Part shown: piece after piece, positions 13,772 to 25,590 of the stretch
Numbering within the stretch: position 1 is the first letter of the stretch
How the letters are laid out: every line of letters starts with the position of its first letter
Assembly: GCA_950295325.1 (NCBI GenBank)
Contig: OX485805.1
Span: forward strand, 52,478,758-52,542,757
Source of the DNA: Polytrichum commune
Lineage: Eukaryota; Streptophyta; Polytrichopsida; Polytrichales; Polytrichaceae
Reading direction: 5' to 3'
Length of the DNA stretch: 64,000 nucleotides
The notes under the pieces: model-generated
Databases searched by the model: none
The model's input: only the letters and a program-made list of their open reading frames with translations
Told to the model about the DNA's origin: nothing
Translations under genes and position numbers: made by a program

Positions 13772-14266
13772 GTGATGGGGGAGATTTTTGGGCATAATCG
13801 GTTGACATCCTAGCTACACAAAATATGATATTTAGTGTTTGATACACTAAATATCAATAATCCTATGAAAGTAAGTAACATTAAATGTAAACTCAAACAC
13901 TAAATATCAACGATGATAATATGTGGAAGTTACATGTTTCAATTTAGTGTTAGTAAGGATATGAAAAAAAAGATGTAATAAAGGAGGTGGCAGTAGGGAA
14001 GGTAGCGGCACATTTATGTCTAACACTAATTGTCAAAGAAGTGAAAATTAGTGTTGATCATGGTAGGGTGGTAACAACATTGAATATAATGAAAACACTA
14101 AATATCATATTTTGTGTAGTGTTTACAAGCCCAACCGGCTCAGTGATCGGGGAGGTTTTTGGGCATAATCGGTTGAGATCCTAGTGTTTGCAAGTCCGAC
14201 CGGTTCAGTGATCGGGGATGTTTTTGGTCGTAATCGGTTGAGATCCTAGTGTTTACAAGTCCAACC
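13772..14266. repeat. 65-bp tandem array interrupted by a MITE
   Basis: Two full 65-bp units (14120-14184 and 14185-14249) contain TCAGTGATCGGGG and CATAATCGGTTGAGATCCTAG. A partial unit follows to about 14266. A further partial unit at 13772-13813 is separated from the rest by MITE 13814-14119. Related sequence recurs at about 33.36-33.45, 36.27-36.42 and 41.68-41.82 kb, so the array derives from a dispersed family. Confidence 0.8.
13814..14119. mobile_element. MITE family A, copy 2
   Basis: A 306-bp element with ends CTACACAAAATATGATATTT and its inverse complement; the interior is close to copy 1 at 636-942. It sits inside a tandem array whose uninterrupted units read CCTAG-TGTTT at the same point, so neighbouring units serve as empty sites. 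Removing CTACAC...GTGTAG exactly restores that junction, and at most 2-3 bases (AG or TAG) could be a target duplication. Confidence 0.85.
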
Positions 14267-14608
14267 GATTACATGTTGACATCCTCCGGTTTTTCTTTAT
14301 TAAATCAAGGTATATATATATTTTTTATAGATTCCTCTAAAATGATTGGTAATTTTCCTGCAATCTTGAACTTCAACCGGTTATTTCTCAAACTCAACCG
14401 GTTCGTTTGTAACTAACTGCCGGTTCTCCCCGATCATTGAACCGGTTACATGTTGACATCCCCCGGCTTTCCTTTATTAAATTAGGGTATATTTTGTAGA
14501 TTCTTCTAGAATGATCGGTAATTTTCTTGCAGTCTTGAGCTTCAACCGGTTATTTCTCAAACTCAATCGGTTCGTTTGTAACTAACTGCCGGTTCTCCCC
14601 GATCATTG
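14263..14608. repeat. Two-unit tandem repeat (~177 and ~169 bp) rich in AACCGGTT
   Basis: Unit 1 runs 14263-14439 and unit 2 14440-14608. Both begin AACCG(A/G)TTACATGTTGAC and end with CTCCCCGATCATTGA. The length difference is mainly in a TA-rich run. The unit ends are inverted relatives of the TCAGTGATCGGGG motif in the adjacent 65-bp array, so both may come from one decayed element. Confidence 0.8.
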
Positions 14609-14634
14609 ACACACACCACATAACACTACACTAA

Positions 14635-15157
14635 GGGGCACTTTACACCTAGAGGTCGGGCCAATTAATTACCCTTGAGGCCGATTGCATGAAATTTCAA
14701 CCTTTTTTGGGTTGGAAGTTGGCCTCAACTACACATTACAATAAGATTATGACGGGGGTCAATTTTCCCATATGTAAAGATCTTAGGGCCAAGAAGGTAG
14801 GCCGATTCAATAAGTCTAGCGTAATCCAACGGACCTAGCATAATCTTGTATAGAGCCGTTCATATTTTCACATAATCCAATGGATATGGTTCATTGAAAA
14901 AATCATGTTTTATTAAAGAAATCTATTTTTAATACGAAATTTGACATTGGCCCTCCATTTTGGGTGCACCCAATTCAATGAGCTCGGGTCGTGTCATACC
15001 ATGCATTTTTTTGATTAAAAATTTCATACCACCAAATCGCCCTGGCCTCTAGGTGTGAAGGGGTTGGGTCCAATTTCAACCTTTTGGCAAATCACAAGTG
15101 AGGATTTCAAGCCTCTTACACAATGAATTGGCCCGGCCTTTAGGTGTAAAGCGGCCC
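14635..15157. mobile_element. PIF/Harbinger-like MITE, TAA target duplication
   Basis: The left end GGGGCACTTTACACCTAGAG pairs with the inverted right end, which closes AGGTGTAAAGCGGCCC; pairing continues inward through GGCCCGGCC/GGTCGGGCC. TAA flanks both sides (14632-14634 and 15158-15160). The interior of 523 bp is non-coding. It directly abuts the next element, with a single shared TAA. Confidence 0.8.
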
Positions 15158-15160
15158 TAA

Positions 15161-15932
15161 GGGCCACTTCACACACGAGCCAAGAGCCATGACCATGAAG
15201 TTGTGAGAGCCCAAAAGAAAGTGTCTACAGGCCGTCCCAACACATCTCCCAAATCATGTAGTGTGAAGTCATATGTGATTGGGTCCTCAATCAAATGCTA
15301 TTTCAATGGATTTCTATTCACACGGGGTACTCACACATGATAAAATAGAATAAACCAATGGTTGTGAGCGTTTGGAGTGCCATGGTCTCTTGGTTTTGTG
15401 TTAGGCCTACCTCCAAGAGGTGATTTTTGAAAATAGTCCAAGCGACCATGAAACATGATCCATGACCATGAAGTTGTGAGAACCCAAAAGAAAGTGTCCA
15501 AAGGCCGTCCCAACACACCTCCCAAATCATGCAGTGTGGACATGGATCCTCGAGTGTAGTGTGAAGTCATATGTGACCGGGTCCTCAACCAAATGTTATT
15601 CCAATGAATTTCTATTCACGCGGGTCCTCACACATGATATAATAGAATAAACCAACGGTTGTGAGCGTTTGGAGTGCCATGGTATCTTGGTTTTGTGTTA
15701 GGCCTACCTCCAAGAGGTGGTTTTAAAAAATATTCCAAGCGACCATGAAACATGATCCATTCGATGCCATGTTGGAATCCATGTACACTTTACATCCATC
15801 TTAACATTCACTACTCCGTACGTCCCTCAAGCGTAGTGCGAAGTGAACTTGGACTGGCTATGCCTTTTCCACCAATGAGAGTGCTTGAAGTGTAATGGTC
15901 ACGGGCTCTCAATCTCGCGTGTGAAGTGGCCC
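15161..15932. mobile_element. PIF/Harbinger-like MITE with internal tandem duplication
   Basis: The ends GGGCCACTTCACACACGAG and CTCGCGTGTGAAGTGGCCC are inverted complements. Flanks are TAA (left, shared with the previous element) and TGA (right), probably a decayed TAA duplication. Inside, a segment starting CATGACCATGAAGTTGTGAG is tandemly doubled: 15188-15460 and 15461-15757, the second with about 24 extra bases. The same family occurs reversed at 49223-50388 and as a relic near 45.91-46.02 kb. Confidence 0.8.
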
Positions 15933-15935
15933 TGA

Positions 15936-18360
15936 GCACAATGGTGTTTGACTCCTAGTGCCATATGACATTGCTCGTCACCCTCTTTCTCTTCGTTTTC
16001 TACTTTTGATCAGCAATGCATGGAGATTCAAATTCAAATTGAGCTCCCAACATCCCATAGCATCGTTTTCGAATGACTCGTCATGATTTACCACCCCCGC
16101 AAAATATGGTAGGTCCCTTGAGTAATCTTATGACGAGGAATGTTGACCATTTTAAGGAGACAATATTCTGCACTGTGTTGGTCCGCCTTCACGGAGTGAA
16201 CCATGCTTAGCTTGAGTTATGTTCATTAAGTGAAGGTGGATTGATGATAGTTGGGCCTATCCTAGAAATAGTATACCAAAATAAACAACACAATTATGTT
16301 AAAAAGAAAATGAAGCCAACAATTATGCCGTCGGCATGCCCACTGTGTGGGGCGAGGCCAAGTTGTGCAAGTCAAGCTTGTCATGGTTATGAATATGGAT
16401 TGTGAGATTCAATGTTGGCTTTAGGGGAGGACTATAGGCAACCCCTCAAAGAAAAGGGGGCATGGCCATAGTGACCTTAGTAATGCTATGCAACAACACA
16501 AATTTTATTTTTTAAAATTTTAAAATTCATTTGTAGATGTGTTGAAATTTCAACGTCGTGAATCTGAGTAGTATACAGTTGAAAAAACAAAACGTAGACA
16601 TTTCTTATTTGGATACTTTTCTTAATTGGACATCTATATTTGAGTAGTATGTCGTTAGGTGAGGTTGCAAAAATGGATACCAAAAGGATGTGTGTTCCAG
16701 AATATGATAACCATACTAGGTTTAATAGTCAACGTATTTGAGGGGCATTAGATGACCATTCAACGAGCACAAAAATCTTCATTTTGATTAATGGAATAAG
16801 ATATTCATACGAGCTTAGAAAAGTGTGAGGAGAGTGGGTACAACCTCGATTTGGATTTGCTAAACATCTTGTACCAGTCACGCGTTTTCATATTCTAATA
16901 AGATTGGGCTAACCGAAAAAAGAAACCATTTAAAATCCATGTACCTTACCTTACACACATAAGTGGTACACCCATAAAGAATGGTGTTTGGTTTTACGTG
17001 CTTCCAAATATGTCCCTTATTTAACATATTCTACTTATTGAGGTATAAATGCATTACGGCATGCGTAATGCCCATATACAATGCTTTAGACCATAATGCC
17101 CACCATACACAATGTTTATGCAATGGAATATTGTTCAAGGTTGTGCATTGTGAAATTTAAGGACATGTGCCCTCAATTTCCATAATGCACTCCCCTCGTG
17201 GCATTCCTTTACACGTAAAAGGCCCGAGTTGATTCCCCCCTTGTAATATGAGGTGCCCTTACTTTACATAATGCACCACACGTGTTTCAACATGCACTAC
17301 ATTTTTGGGCTGGGCACTATGTTTCCCCAACCAATCAAAGATGTTGAGATATGCTCTTGGGCCTTTACGTTCGTTAATACTTTTAGGGGAATACATTATG
17401 TAATAGGTGAGGATCGAGAGATAGGGCATCACCGGATAGAAAGACTCCCTAGGGACAGGAGCCCAAGCGGGGGAGCTTATTTCCAATGATGCCCTGTCTC
17501 AAGGGCCTCACCGCACATAAAGACTTAGCCATACTTTCTAGATGACCCACACGTAATAGGAAACCAGAGGGCCCTCCGGAGGGAAGCAACATGGCGCGGG
17601 GACGATTATGCTGTGTAAGGCACCCAATATTACCAAAGAGAAATTAGGGTTGAGTCTTTACGCGGAACACAAACACCTATGTTCGGCTACCGTCTCGCTT
17701 GGTCTCCTTGTTGCCCACAAGGTAGATGGACCTTGAGTGTCTCATTTTCATAATCGGACCCTTGCATTAGACATATATGTGGTTCAACGAGGATCAAAGG
17801 GCAAACATCACAAAGACAGATGTTTAAAAAAGATCAGACCACGTCTTCAAATATCAATAATCACTCTACGCTCAACAATGAACACGATTGGGAGGACCTC
17901 TGTATCCAATTAAGAAATCAACACACGCGCACTTCCAATAACCAAAACTAAATCACAAAGTGTGTGTGTGCTGATTTCTTAATTGGATGCATAGGTCCTC
18001 CCAATTATGTTCACTGGGGGATTTACAAGCATCGACATTGTCATGTTGTCACTGGGGCAGTCATGTTGTTGTTGCTCCTGTGGTGGTGTTGTGTAATAGG
18101 GGAATGCATGAGGGGAAGTGTATTATGTTGTGTGGGTGTCATGTGGTTACGTTTTTCGTATTCTCCAATTTCTCCCGATTGGTTTTTTACACACAAAAAA
18201 AGTTGTGTTGCATTAGTACATTTATGATGAAACATCTACAACAACAAAAAAAACGGGTTGAAAATCGGACCACAACACCACCACCACCACCACCACAACA
18301 GGAGGAGCAGCAGCAGGACGGCCCCAGTGACAGCAGGACAATGTCGCCGCTGGCAACTCC
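15936..18360. other. Intergenic; contains a dispersed repeat
   Basis: No gene recognised. The stretch around 17160-17210 (GTGCCCTCAATTTCCATAAT) is an inverted relative of the repeats at 39419 and 40616. The flank of about 17.9-18.36 kb becomes low-complexity, with GTT and CCA runs. The 60-90-codon frames here are not supported. Confidence 0.5.
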
Positions 18361-18370
18361 CCCACCCACC

Positions 18371-18428
18371 CAGAGAGAGAGAGAGAGAGAGAGAGAAGAG
18401 CGAGAAGAGCGAGAAGAGCGAGAAGAGC
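18371..18428. repeat. (GA)n followed by (AGAAGAGCG)n
   Basis: A GA dinucleotide run is followed by about four 9-bp units of GAGAAGAGC. All six frames stay open here for compositional reasons, which generates spurious long frames of H/P/Q, S/P and E/R composition. Confidence 0.9.
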
Positions 18429-18439
18429 TTGGGATTTTT

Positions 18440-20932
18440 CCCCTTCCCGCCTCCCACCACTGCCCTGGTTTGGCTCCCGGCTTTCAGCCACCTTTCTCAC
18501 TATAGCACCCCCTCAACGCCTAGCACCAGCTCCTGCTCCTCGTCTTCGCCCCCATCATCCACCACCCTCGCTGCTGCCCACCCTACAACACTCATCTCTT
18601 CCACTCTTTCCTCATTTCCACACCTCTCTCACCCGCTCCTCCTCTTCCCTGCCCCGCTACACAGATACATTCATCACATATACACTTCCATAGATACATA
18701 GATAGCTAGGTACATGTGGGTAGTAGTAGTAGTAGGAGCAGTGCGTCACCCTCCCTCCTCCCTCCCTCACTTGACCGTTGCACAAGAAACGGGATCTTTG
18801 CCACTACGGGTAAGTAAGTGCATGCTATCATGTGTCCACCTCCATCACCATGTCTGATCTCCCGCTGCAGCAACCACAGCAGATGAGATGGGGTGTAAGT
18901 CAACTTAGTAGCTTGAGAGTGTAAGCAGTGGGGGTGTGGGTGAGCAAAGGAAGGCTGTGATAGTGGTGTAGGCTTGTGTAGGATGTGATCATCATCCATG
19001 GGGTGTAAGAGTGTGTGTGTGTGTTTGTATGTTTTATGTGGGGTTCAGTGAGTGGAATGCGGAGAGTGAAGGAAGAGATGGGTGGAAGCAGCACTAACTG
19101 GTGTGGTTTTTCCTTTTGTGGAGTGTGATCACCATCCCTGAGGTTTTCGTTTTCGTTTTAGTCCAGGTTGTGTTTTGTTTGTTTGTTTGTGTGTGTGTGT
19201 GTGTGTGTAGTGGAGTGGAATAGGGGAAGGTGAGCTAGGAGGTTTGGGACTTTCATTGGTGAATGTGGGGATTCAAGGAGGCGCAGGTCTTTTGTGGTGT
19301 CTTGTGTCTTGTTGTTGTTGTCGTTGTTGTGTGTTTTGAAGTTTGGTTCGATCTTGCAGTGCCGGATGCACATTCTTCACTTCGTGGTGCGGGAAGGGAG
19401 GGGAGGGGCAGCCCCATCTTCTGGCGGTAAGAATTTGTTTGTTCTCCCTATCCTCCCCTCTTCCCGACCTAACCTGCCACTTTTTCTGATCGTGCGCAAC
19501 AGATATAAAACCATTGCATGATCCATGGGAGCAATGGCGGCTGTTGCTGCTCCATTCAGGAGCCTACATTTGGATGACTAGATTATGACCCGCAACAGTG
19601 TTGACCCCATAGCTATCACACACACATGCATCGGATTCAAAGGATATCTCTCATAAGAGCCACCATAGCTCCTAACTGGCCCTTTCCCCTAAGTTCTCTC
19701 AGGGTCGACCTAAACAGTTACCAAGGTTTTATACTTGACTGCGGAAGCTTTGTGGTGACAAGGTCGGTAATGACATCTGAGAGGAGGCAATGTCTACCAC
19801 AAATTCCTTCCAAATGGACACAAGTGTGCAATGTATCAAGAGGAGCATCGGAACTAGGGCGTTACTATAATTATCTTCAAGAGCATGGGTTGGAGCTTGT
19901 TACCCCATACATACATATGCCTAACCTGCACACATGTGCAAGCATCCCTTATTTTATAAAGTGAAAATGCGGAACCAGACCTGCACATGGTTTGGATATC
20001 AATATGTTGAACAGTTACTTCGATCTACAAACGGTCGTGTATCTACTTGTCACGATGTATCTGTTAACCCTGGTTATGTAACGCTTGTTTCTAATCGGGA
20101 GGACACTTTAGCTGCATCCTGGTTATCTGGGAATGCTTCTTGCGAGTCGAAGCCTAGAATGTATGAGTGTTGTTTGCCAAATGTGGGTTTTGTTTGACTT
20201 CTTACGATTTGGGGTAATGTCGCTGACTCAAGGTTGCGTTTTTCTGCAGCAGGGAACCAAGATAACTGAAGAACAACCACTGAAAATCTACAGGGGTGAA
20301 AACGATGTAAGGTGGGAGCAACTTGCAAATCCTGAATAAGATTTGTACACCTACTTGGCATGAAGAATCTGTTGATTTTGGTGTTGTGTGTCTTTGATTC
20401 GAAGGAGAAACTGGGTCTTGCTGTGCCGGCGGCTCCATTTGGGCAGAATGATAGTGTACTTTTATTGAGGAACTCTGAATGTCATTTAACAATCTGACCC
20501 AAGGGGTATTATTATAATGGTGTTGCTGCCACAGTAGTCAGGTCACCCTGAAAATGAATGATGTTACGAAGCAGCTCATTGAGGAGTTAAGCTGCAGGGA
20601 AGAACTGGTCCGTGCCAAAACCTTTAACCCTAGTTGGGTTTCCATCTGCTTGGACAGATTTTGAAGGCTCTGTACTTTGTTGTCAGAGTCCCCCAACTGT
20701 TTTTCACACTTTTAATCCCTTGGTTGCATAAACCGCCTGTGTCCTCAAATCCTCGACATAGTCACTAATTGTGTGTGAAAAACCTCAATTAATAATGACT
20801 TTTCAGGTGTTTCGTTTTGTTGTTTGTTTTTACAGCCTGTGCAATGCTGTAAGCTTGGTGATGTGGACGTGGTGATCCAGTGACACGCTAGCGCCCTGTG
20901 GTGGCAAAAGCTTACCAGTAAGGTTCTTCAAG
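18440..20932 (+). other. Putative 5' leader with non-coding exons of the GST-hemerythrin gene
   Basis: CT-rich sequence at 18.44-18.8 kb ends in a strong donor, CACTACGG/GTAAGT, after 18809. Further exon-like blocks have matching signals: 19360-19426 (TTGCAG acceptor, GTAAGA donor), 20250-20306 (TTTTTCTGCAG acceptor, GTAAGG donor) and 20836-20932 (TTTTTACAG acceptor), the last running directly into the start codon. The last block holds two tiny upstream frames (ATG CTG TAA at 20844 and a five-codon frame at 20861-20875). The chain is inferred from splice motifs only; transcript data would be needed to confirm which blocks are used. Confidence 0.4.
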
Positions 20933-23839
20933 ATGGGGATATGTTTTCCTAAAATGACCCCGCCAAGGTATAAGGACAAGGATGAGCCGTTAAACCCAAA
21001 ACCATCTGCTGTTGTGCCAACGTCGTCCTCTCCAACTTACAGTGAATCTGCACCTAGTGTAACTCCCCCTAGTGAAGCGCAGTATTCAGAGGTCGAGAGT
21101 AGTCTACCAAGGGTGCAGCTGATTGGAGACGTTTTATGTCCGTTCACTTTACGAGTGCAGATTGCATTGCAATTTAAGGTATGGAATGTGTGCAATATTT
21201 CCCTGTTTTCCTTTTTTCATGTTTTTTTTACCCTATCTTTGATGAAATGTGAATGAATTGCTGGCAGTCAATTTGGGTTCAATTTGTTTGTGGGTTAGCT
21301 TACCTTTGGTAATTGTAACCTGGAGGGTTGAACATTTTTACAGTCGCTATTACTTCTTCCAATCAATTCTGTTGGGAAGTGTGAGGTATTGAATATGTTG
21401 GTGGCAGTCGCTCAAGAGTTGTCAATTTGGATTCAATTTGTTTGTGGGTTACCTTACCATCAGTAGTTGTAACCTGTGGGGATTGAAAAATCTACATTGT
21501 TAAGTTGGACTGACAGGTGGGACATGTTCTATCCATCTGAATTGAAGCTCTGGTTTCTATGACAGTATGAATGGGAGAGGCTCTTTAAATGCATTTCTCC
21601 TAACTTGATACTTTGCTGTGTACTATGTTTTCAGGGTGTCATTGTTGAACCGACGTGGCTGTCACCTGCTGATCTAACAAATCCCAAGTTAGTAAACGTG
21701 AGTCCCAATGGAAAGTATCCTGTGTTGCATCATGGGCCTCACAAGCTCAGTGGATCGACAGACGCGATGTTGGACTACATCGAGGAGACGTTCAAGGATC
21801 CCACGTTAATCCCGACACCTATAGAAGATGACGTTCTGCATTGGATAGCTTTCATCCGTGATGAGCTCACTCCAATTGTGGGACAGTTGCTCTACGATGG
21901 GAGCCCCCTCATACAACAAGCATTAGAACCAAAGCTGGAGGCGGGATTTGCAAAATTAGATAGTGGTGTCTGGGAACATGGGAAGCAGGGTCGGTTTTTC
22001 TTTGGCAACCAGTTCACACTTGTAGATGTTTACCTAATTCCCATCCTCCTTCTAGTTGACGTAGCCAAATTTTTCCGCGGTATTGAAATTGGAACCGTAC
22101 ACTCACACCTCCTGGCGTACAGTCGGGCAATGCACTCGTTCCCGAATTACGCACCTGTAAGGGTGAACCTGGACTTGCTGAAGGGTGCAGTTGCAAAAAC
22201 GTTAGTCGAAAGGGCGCCTTCGCCCTTAATTGTGATGACTGTGTTGCAACATCGGAGTATTTTGTGGCACTTGGACAGACTTGTGAAACTGGCCAGTGAT
22301 CTGCCGATTGAAAAAATTGCAGCAGATGTAGGAGATTTTGTTAAACGAGGCGCGGGGAAGCAGATGCAGTTGCTCTGGAAGATGTATGGGCGTCTCCTTG
22401 ACTTGATGCAAGAGCATGCACAAATGGAAGAGAGGGTCATTTTTCCTGCCATCGATTCTACAGAGGAAGGTATGCATTTCAATTGCCTTGAAATAGTGAA
22501 GGTGCCTTGAAGGTCATGTTGTTAATCAAAGTCATTTTGATCTCATTTGTAGGGGCAATTAAATTAGACTCTGGTAAACTGCACAATTCTTTAAACCCTA
22601 AACCCTTGCAACTGTCAGAATTTGCATCAAAAAGTTGGATGTCAAGAATGAGGGTGGGTTTACTTTAGGGTCTGGGTCTAGGAAACTTGGGGTCCAAAAC
22701 CTTGTAGGTGAACTTTATCTTTGGACTCAAGATTGGACCCAAGATGAGGATGAGTACTTTTTTAGGCAAGGACTGCCGAGATTTGGCAGGAAAGCGATGC
22801 CACATTGGAGCGACTTCATTTTTTTCATACCTTGGACCAAAATTTTGCTCCTGGCCAATAGGATTGCTCAGATTTGATTGGAGTTTCTTTTGTCTTCGAC
22901 CCTAATGTAAACATACCCTTGTGGTGATTTAACTGTTTGCGTGGATGAGTGTTGCAGGAATGAGTGAATCAGCATTAGGAGATCATGCGCGAGACCTGCC
23001 GGTGATGAATGGCATTCGAGAGGACATCAAGGGTGTGATGGCTCTAGAGCAAGGTTGCTCTGACCATCTTGAAGGTCTCCAAGCTCTTGCTATCCGGTTG
23101 CGCACTCTCCAGGTGGGTTCCAAATTAATACTACTATCAAGATAAAGCTTGCTCATATAAATTCAGTGACTTCGTTTAGGAAACAACAGGTGCTGATGAA
23201 CATGTGGCTTGAAATTATCCTGCGCAATGCCAAATGTGTGAAAATGACAGAGTCGCCGATAGGACTGTATTCTTTCTTTGAATTTTATGACCAATGGTAA
23301 GTACGTAAGTTAAGGTAACCAGGCCTAGATTGGTTACTTGGTTAGGTGTGGATCTAAGAATGGACACCAAATGATGTTCTGTTTTCCAAAACAGATTGGA
23401 CTATGTGCTCAACAGTGAACATGATTGGAGGGAGGGGGAAAGAAAATTGGGTTATTGATGTGCCTCATCTTATGATGGTTTGCAGGAGAATAGTGTTGAA
23501 CACTATCATGAAGAAGAGAGGGATCTGCTACCGCAGCTAAATGCTGCGGGTCTTGGAAACAAGAAGCAAGAGGAGCTTGTAATCCAGTGCCTTGCTGTGA
23601 TGGAAGAGACGCATGGACGACTTCTGCCATTTCTTTTACAAGGCTTGGAGCGCCATGAAATCAACCAATACTTGGGACTCCTGCAAAGCTCATTTGAAGG
23701 TGGGAAAGGCAGATTTTTCACAAGAGTAACCTTCTGCTTGAAGAATGCGGACGAGGAGTTCAAAGAGGTGTGTAGAGTGGCGCAAGAAAGGATATCTGAA
23801 CTCACGTTGTCTGAAAACAAAAACTCGACCGAGTCATAA
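20933..23839 (+). CDS. GSTH: Hemerythrin-class glutathione S-transferase (GST fused to a hemerythrin/HHE domain)
   Basis: Four coding exons (20933-21178, 21635-22469, 22958-23112, 23486-23839), all with GT-AG borders and consistent phase, give 529 residues. After a Ser/Pro-rich tail (1-60) comes a thioredoxin-like GST N domain (about 61-137) with CPFT at 69-72, so a catalytic Cys as in lambda/DHAR-type enzymes rather than Ser; Pro111 and Ser123-Thr124 fit the glutathione site. The helical GST C domain spans about 145-255. The C-terminal half carries hemerythrin-type metal ligands: H288/H294, HAQMEE (343-348), H370, HYHEEE (418-423) and H455, enough for a di-iron four-helix bundle. Fusions of this kind form the hemerythrin GST class described in Physcomitrella. 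The role is probably redox or oxygen/iron related, unproven. It looks intact; the start is set by good context (CAAGATGG) right after the leader exon. Confidence 0.9.
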
Positions 23840-25198
23840 CACCTACTGCTACTAGCCCGTGGTGATTGTGAGGATTGTTACTCGACTCTTTATGTTTTTC
23901 TCTTTCCTTCTTTTTGGGTTGGGTTCCCTGTAGTCAATATTTACTGTACAATCATACACTTCCAGGCTCCACTTTTTATTCCTCTGTTCTGATTTTGCTC
24001 TTTTGTTGCCCTGGACCTCAGCTATGACTGTCGTTAGTTAACCCATGTAGGTTGTAGCCGGTGCTTCTTAAAACCGTGGTCCCCTGTGGATTCTACTTTT
24101 GGCTTCCCTATTTGTTATTGAGTGCTATGTGGGGGTCTTATAAAACTTCTCCACAGTCTTTCACTCACTATATCAAGTCCATTCTCAGGGGCTTCTATAT
24201 CCTATGAACAGGTCCAGGTGCAGAAAATGTATTGGTCCATCCCAGATAAAACTGTACATTAGTGTTCATTCAAAGTTGCCCCTTCCATATTCTGTTGTGA
24301 ACTCAAACTTAATTTAGTACACAGTTTTTTTTGAATACATATATCAAACAATGTGATATATACTGTAGTGTAGGACCATTCCCAAGATACACCTTGTGTG
24401 CCAAATTTTTAGGAGTAAGGGCTGTCTCTAGTGATGGTAGTGTTCTAAGTTATGACAGTAGGCTCCATGCAGTAGATTTACCATATCCGGAAGTTGTCCT
24501 TGTGATATTTGCCGAAGTATTGTAATGAAGAGATTCAGCAGCAACATATTTTTGTTTCCTACACATAGTAGACATTCATTGATATCTATCTGGTGAGGTT
24601 TCACTCCAATTTTTGTAGTCCAAATTTTGAACTAATTTTGTTTTTTCCTAATTCGGGAGGGATACCCTAAACCCAGACTTGATAAATTTTGGCCACTCTG
24701 TTCACAACTAGAGTTGGTGTGGAGCTCTCTAGCCTATTTTGTGGAAGTCCCACTGAAATGGATGGATGAAATTTCTACAATACCATCTGCAATGAGTTTT
24801 ATGCAGAGACTTTAATTTAGTCTAGTTGCTTCATGTTCTAATAATGTCGGACCTGTTGCTTCAGCGCTGATTACGCCAGGTACAACATTATAATTACGAG
24901 CACAGAATCATAGCATACAAAATATTCTAGTTTCTTTGTTGCATAATAATGGCTTAGTTGAAATTCTAGCTGGCTTCGTCTCATGACAGTGTAACATACT
25001 GTTCGTCCTCATTCATAAGTGGTCCTGAAAATGTGAGATACGACCAAATGACTAGCAGAGAATGGAAAAAGTCAGGAGAGCAGCACTGACCTTTTTACAT
25101 TCTGGTCTTTTGGATTTGGGGTCCTTCTCAATTACAGCTGCAAAGATGCATAGATTCTCAGTATGTTGGGTCCCCTATCTGGACTTGACTCATTAGAA
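23840..25198. other. 3' flank of the GST gene and intergenic DNA
   Basis: T-rich sequence after the stop codon is compatible with a 3' UTR of uncertain length; no clear AATAAA was identified. No other gene recognised before the MITE at 25199. Confidence 0.5.
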
Positions 25199-25573
25199 CT
25201 ACACTAAATATTGTATTTAGAGTCATATGGTGTTTTATACTTTTTTAATGACACTTCTTATGAATAAGTTTACAAGTACCGTCATCCCAATTTACATTCA
25301 AGTGATTATATACTTACATTTCGGTACATTCTGCATCCTAGTGTTTCTGTAATGAATTATTCTCATGGACGATTCAAATTTGGATGAGAATTCACTTAAT
25401 AAGTGAATGTAATTGCAACATTGTAAATCTATAATGCCCAAAATCTTTTAGAACGAATGACAAATAATGTTAGGTCTACATTTGGTATTAGTGACACTAC
25501 ACGCGGGCGGTTTACAATTAGTATTAAGCAAGACAAATAGAATTGGTGACACTAAAAACAATATTTAGTGTAG
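25199..25573. mobile_element. MITE family A-related element
   Basis: A 375-bp element with ends CTACACTAAATATTGT and ACAATATTTAGTGTAG. Its right third (TAGTGACACTACACG... AAGCAAGACAAAT... GGTGACACTAA) recurs at 48267-48375. Non-coding. Confidence 0.75.
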
Positions 25574-25590
25574 TGCATGGATGTAATCAA

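Noticed and set aside
18258-18701. Long frames on both strands (His/Pro, Ser/Pro, Leu-rich)
   Set aside because: They are produced by CCA, GA and AGAAGAGCG simple repeats; all strands stay open for compositional reasons.
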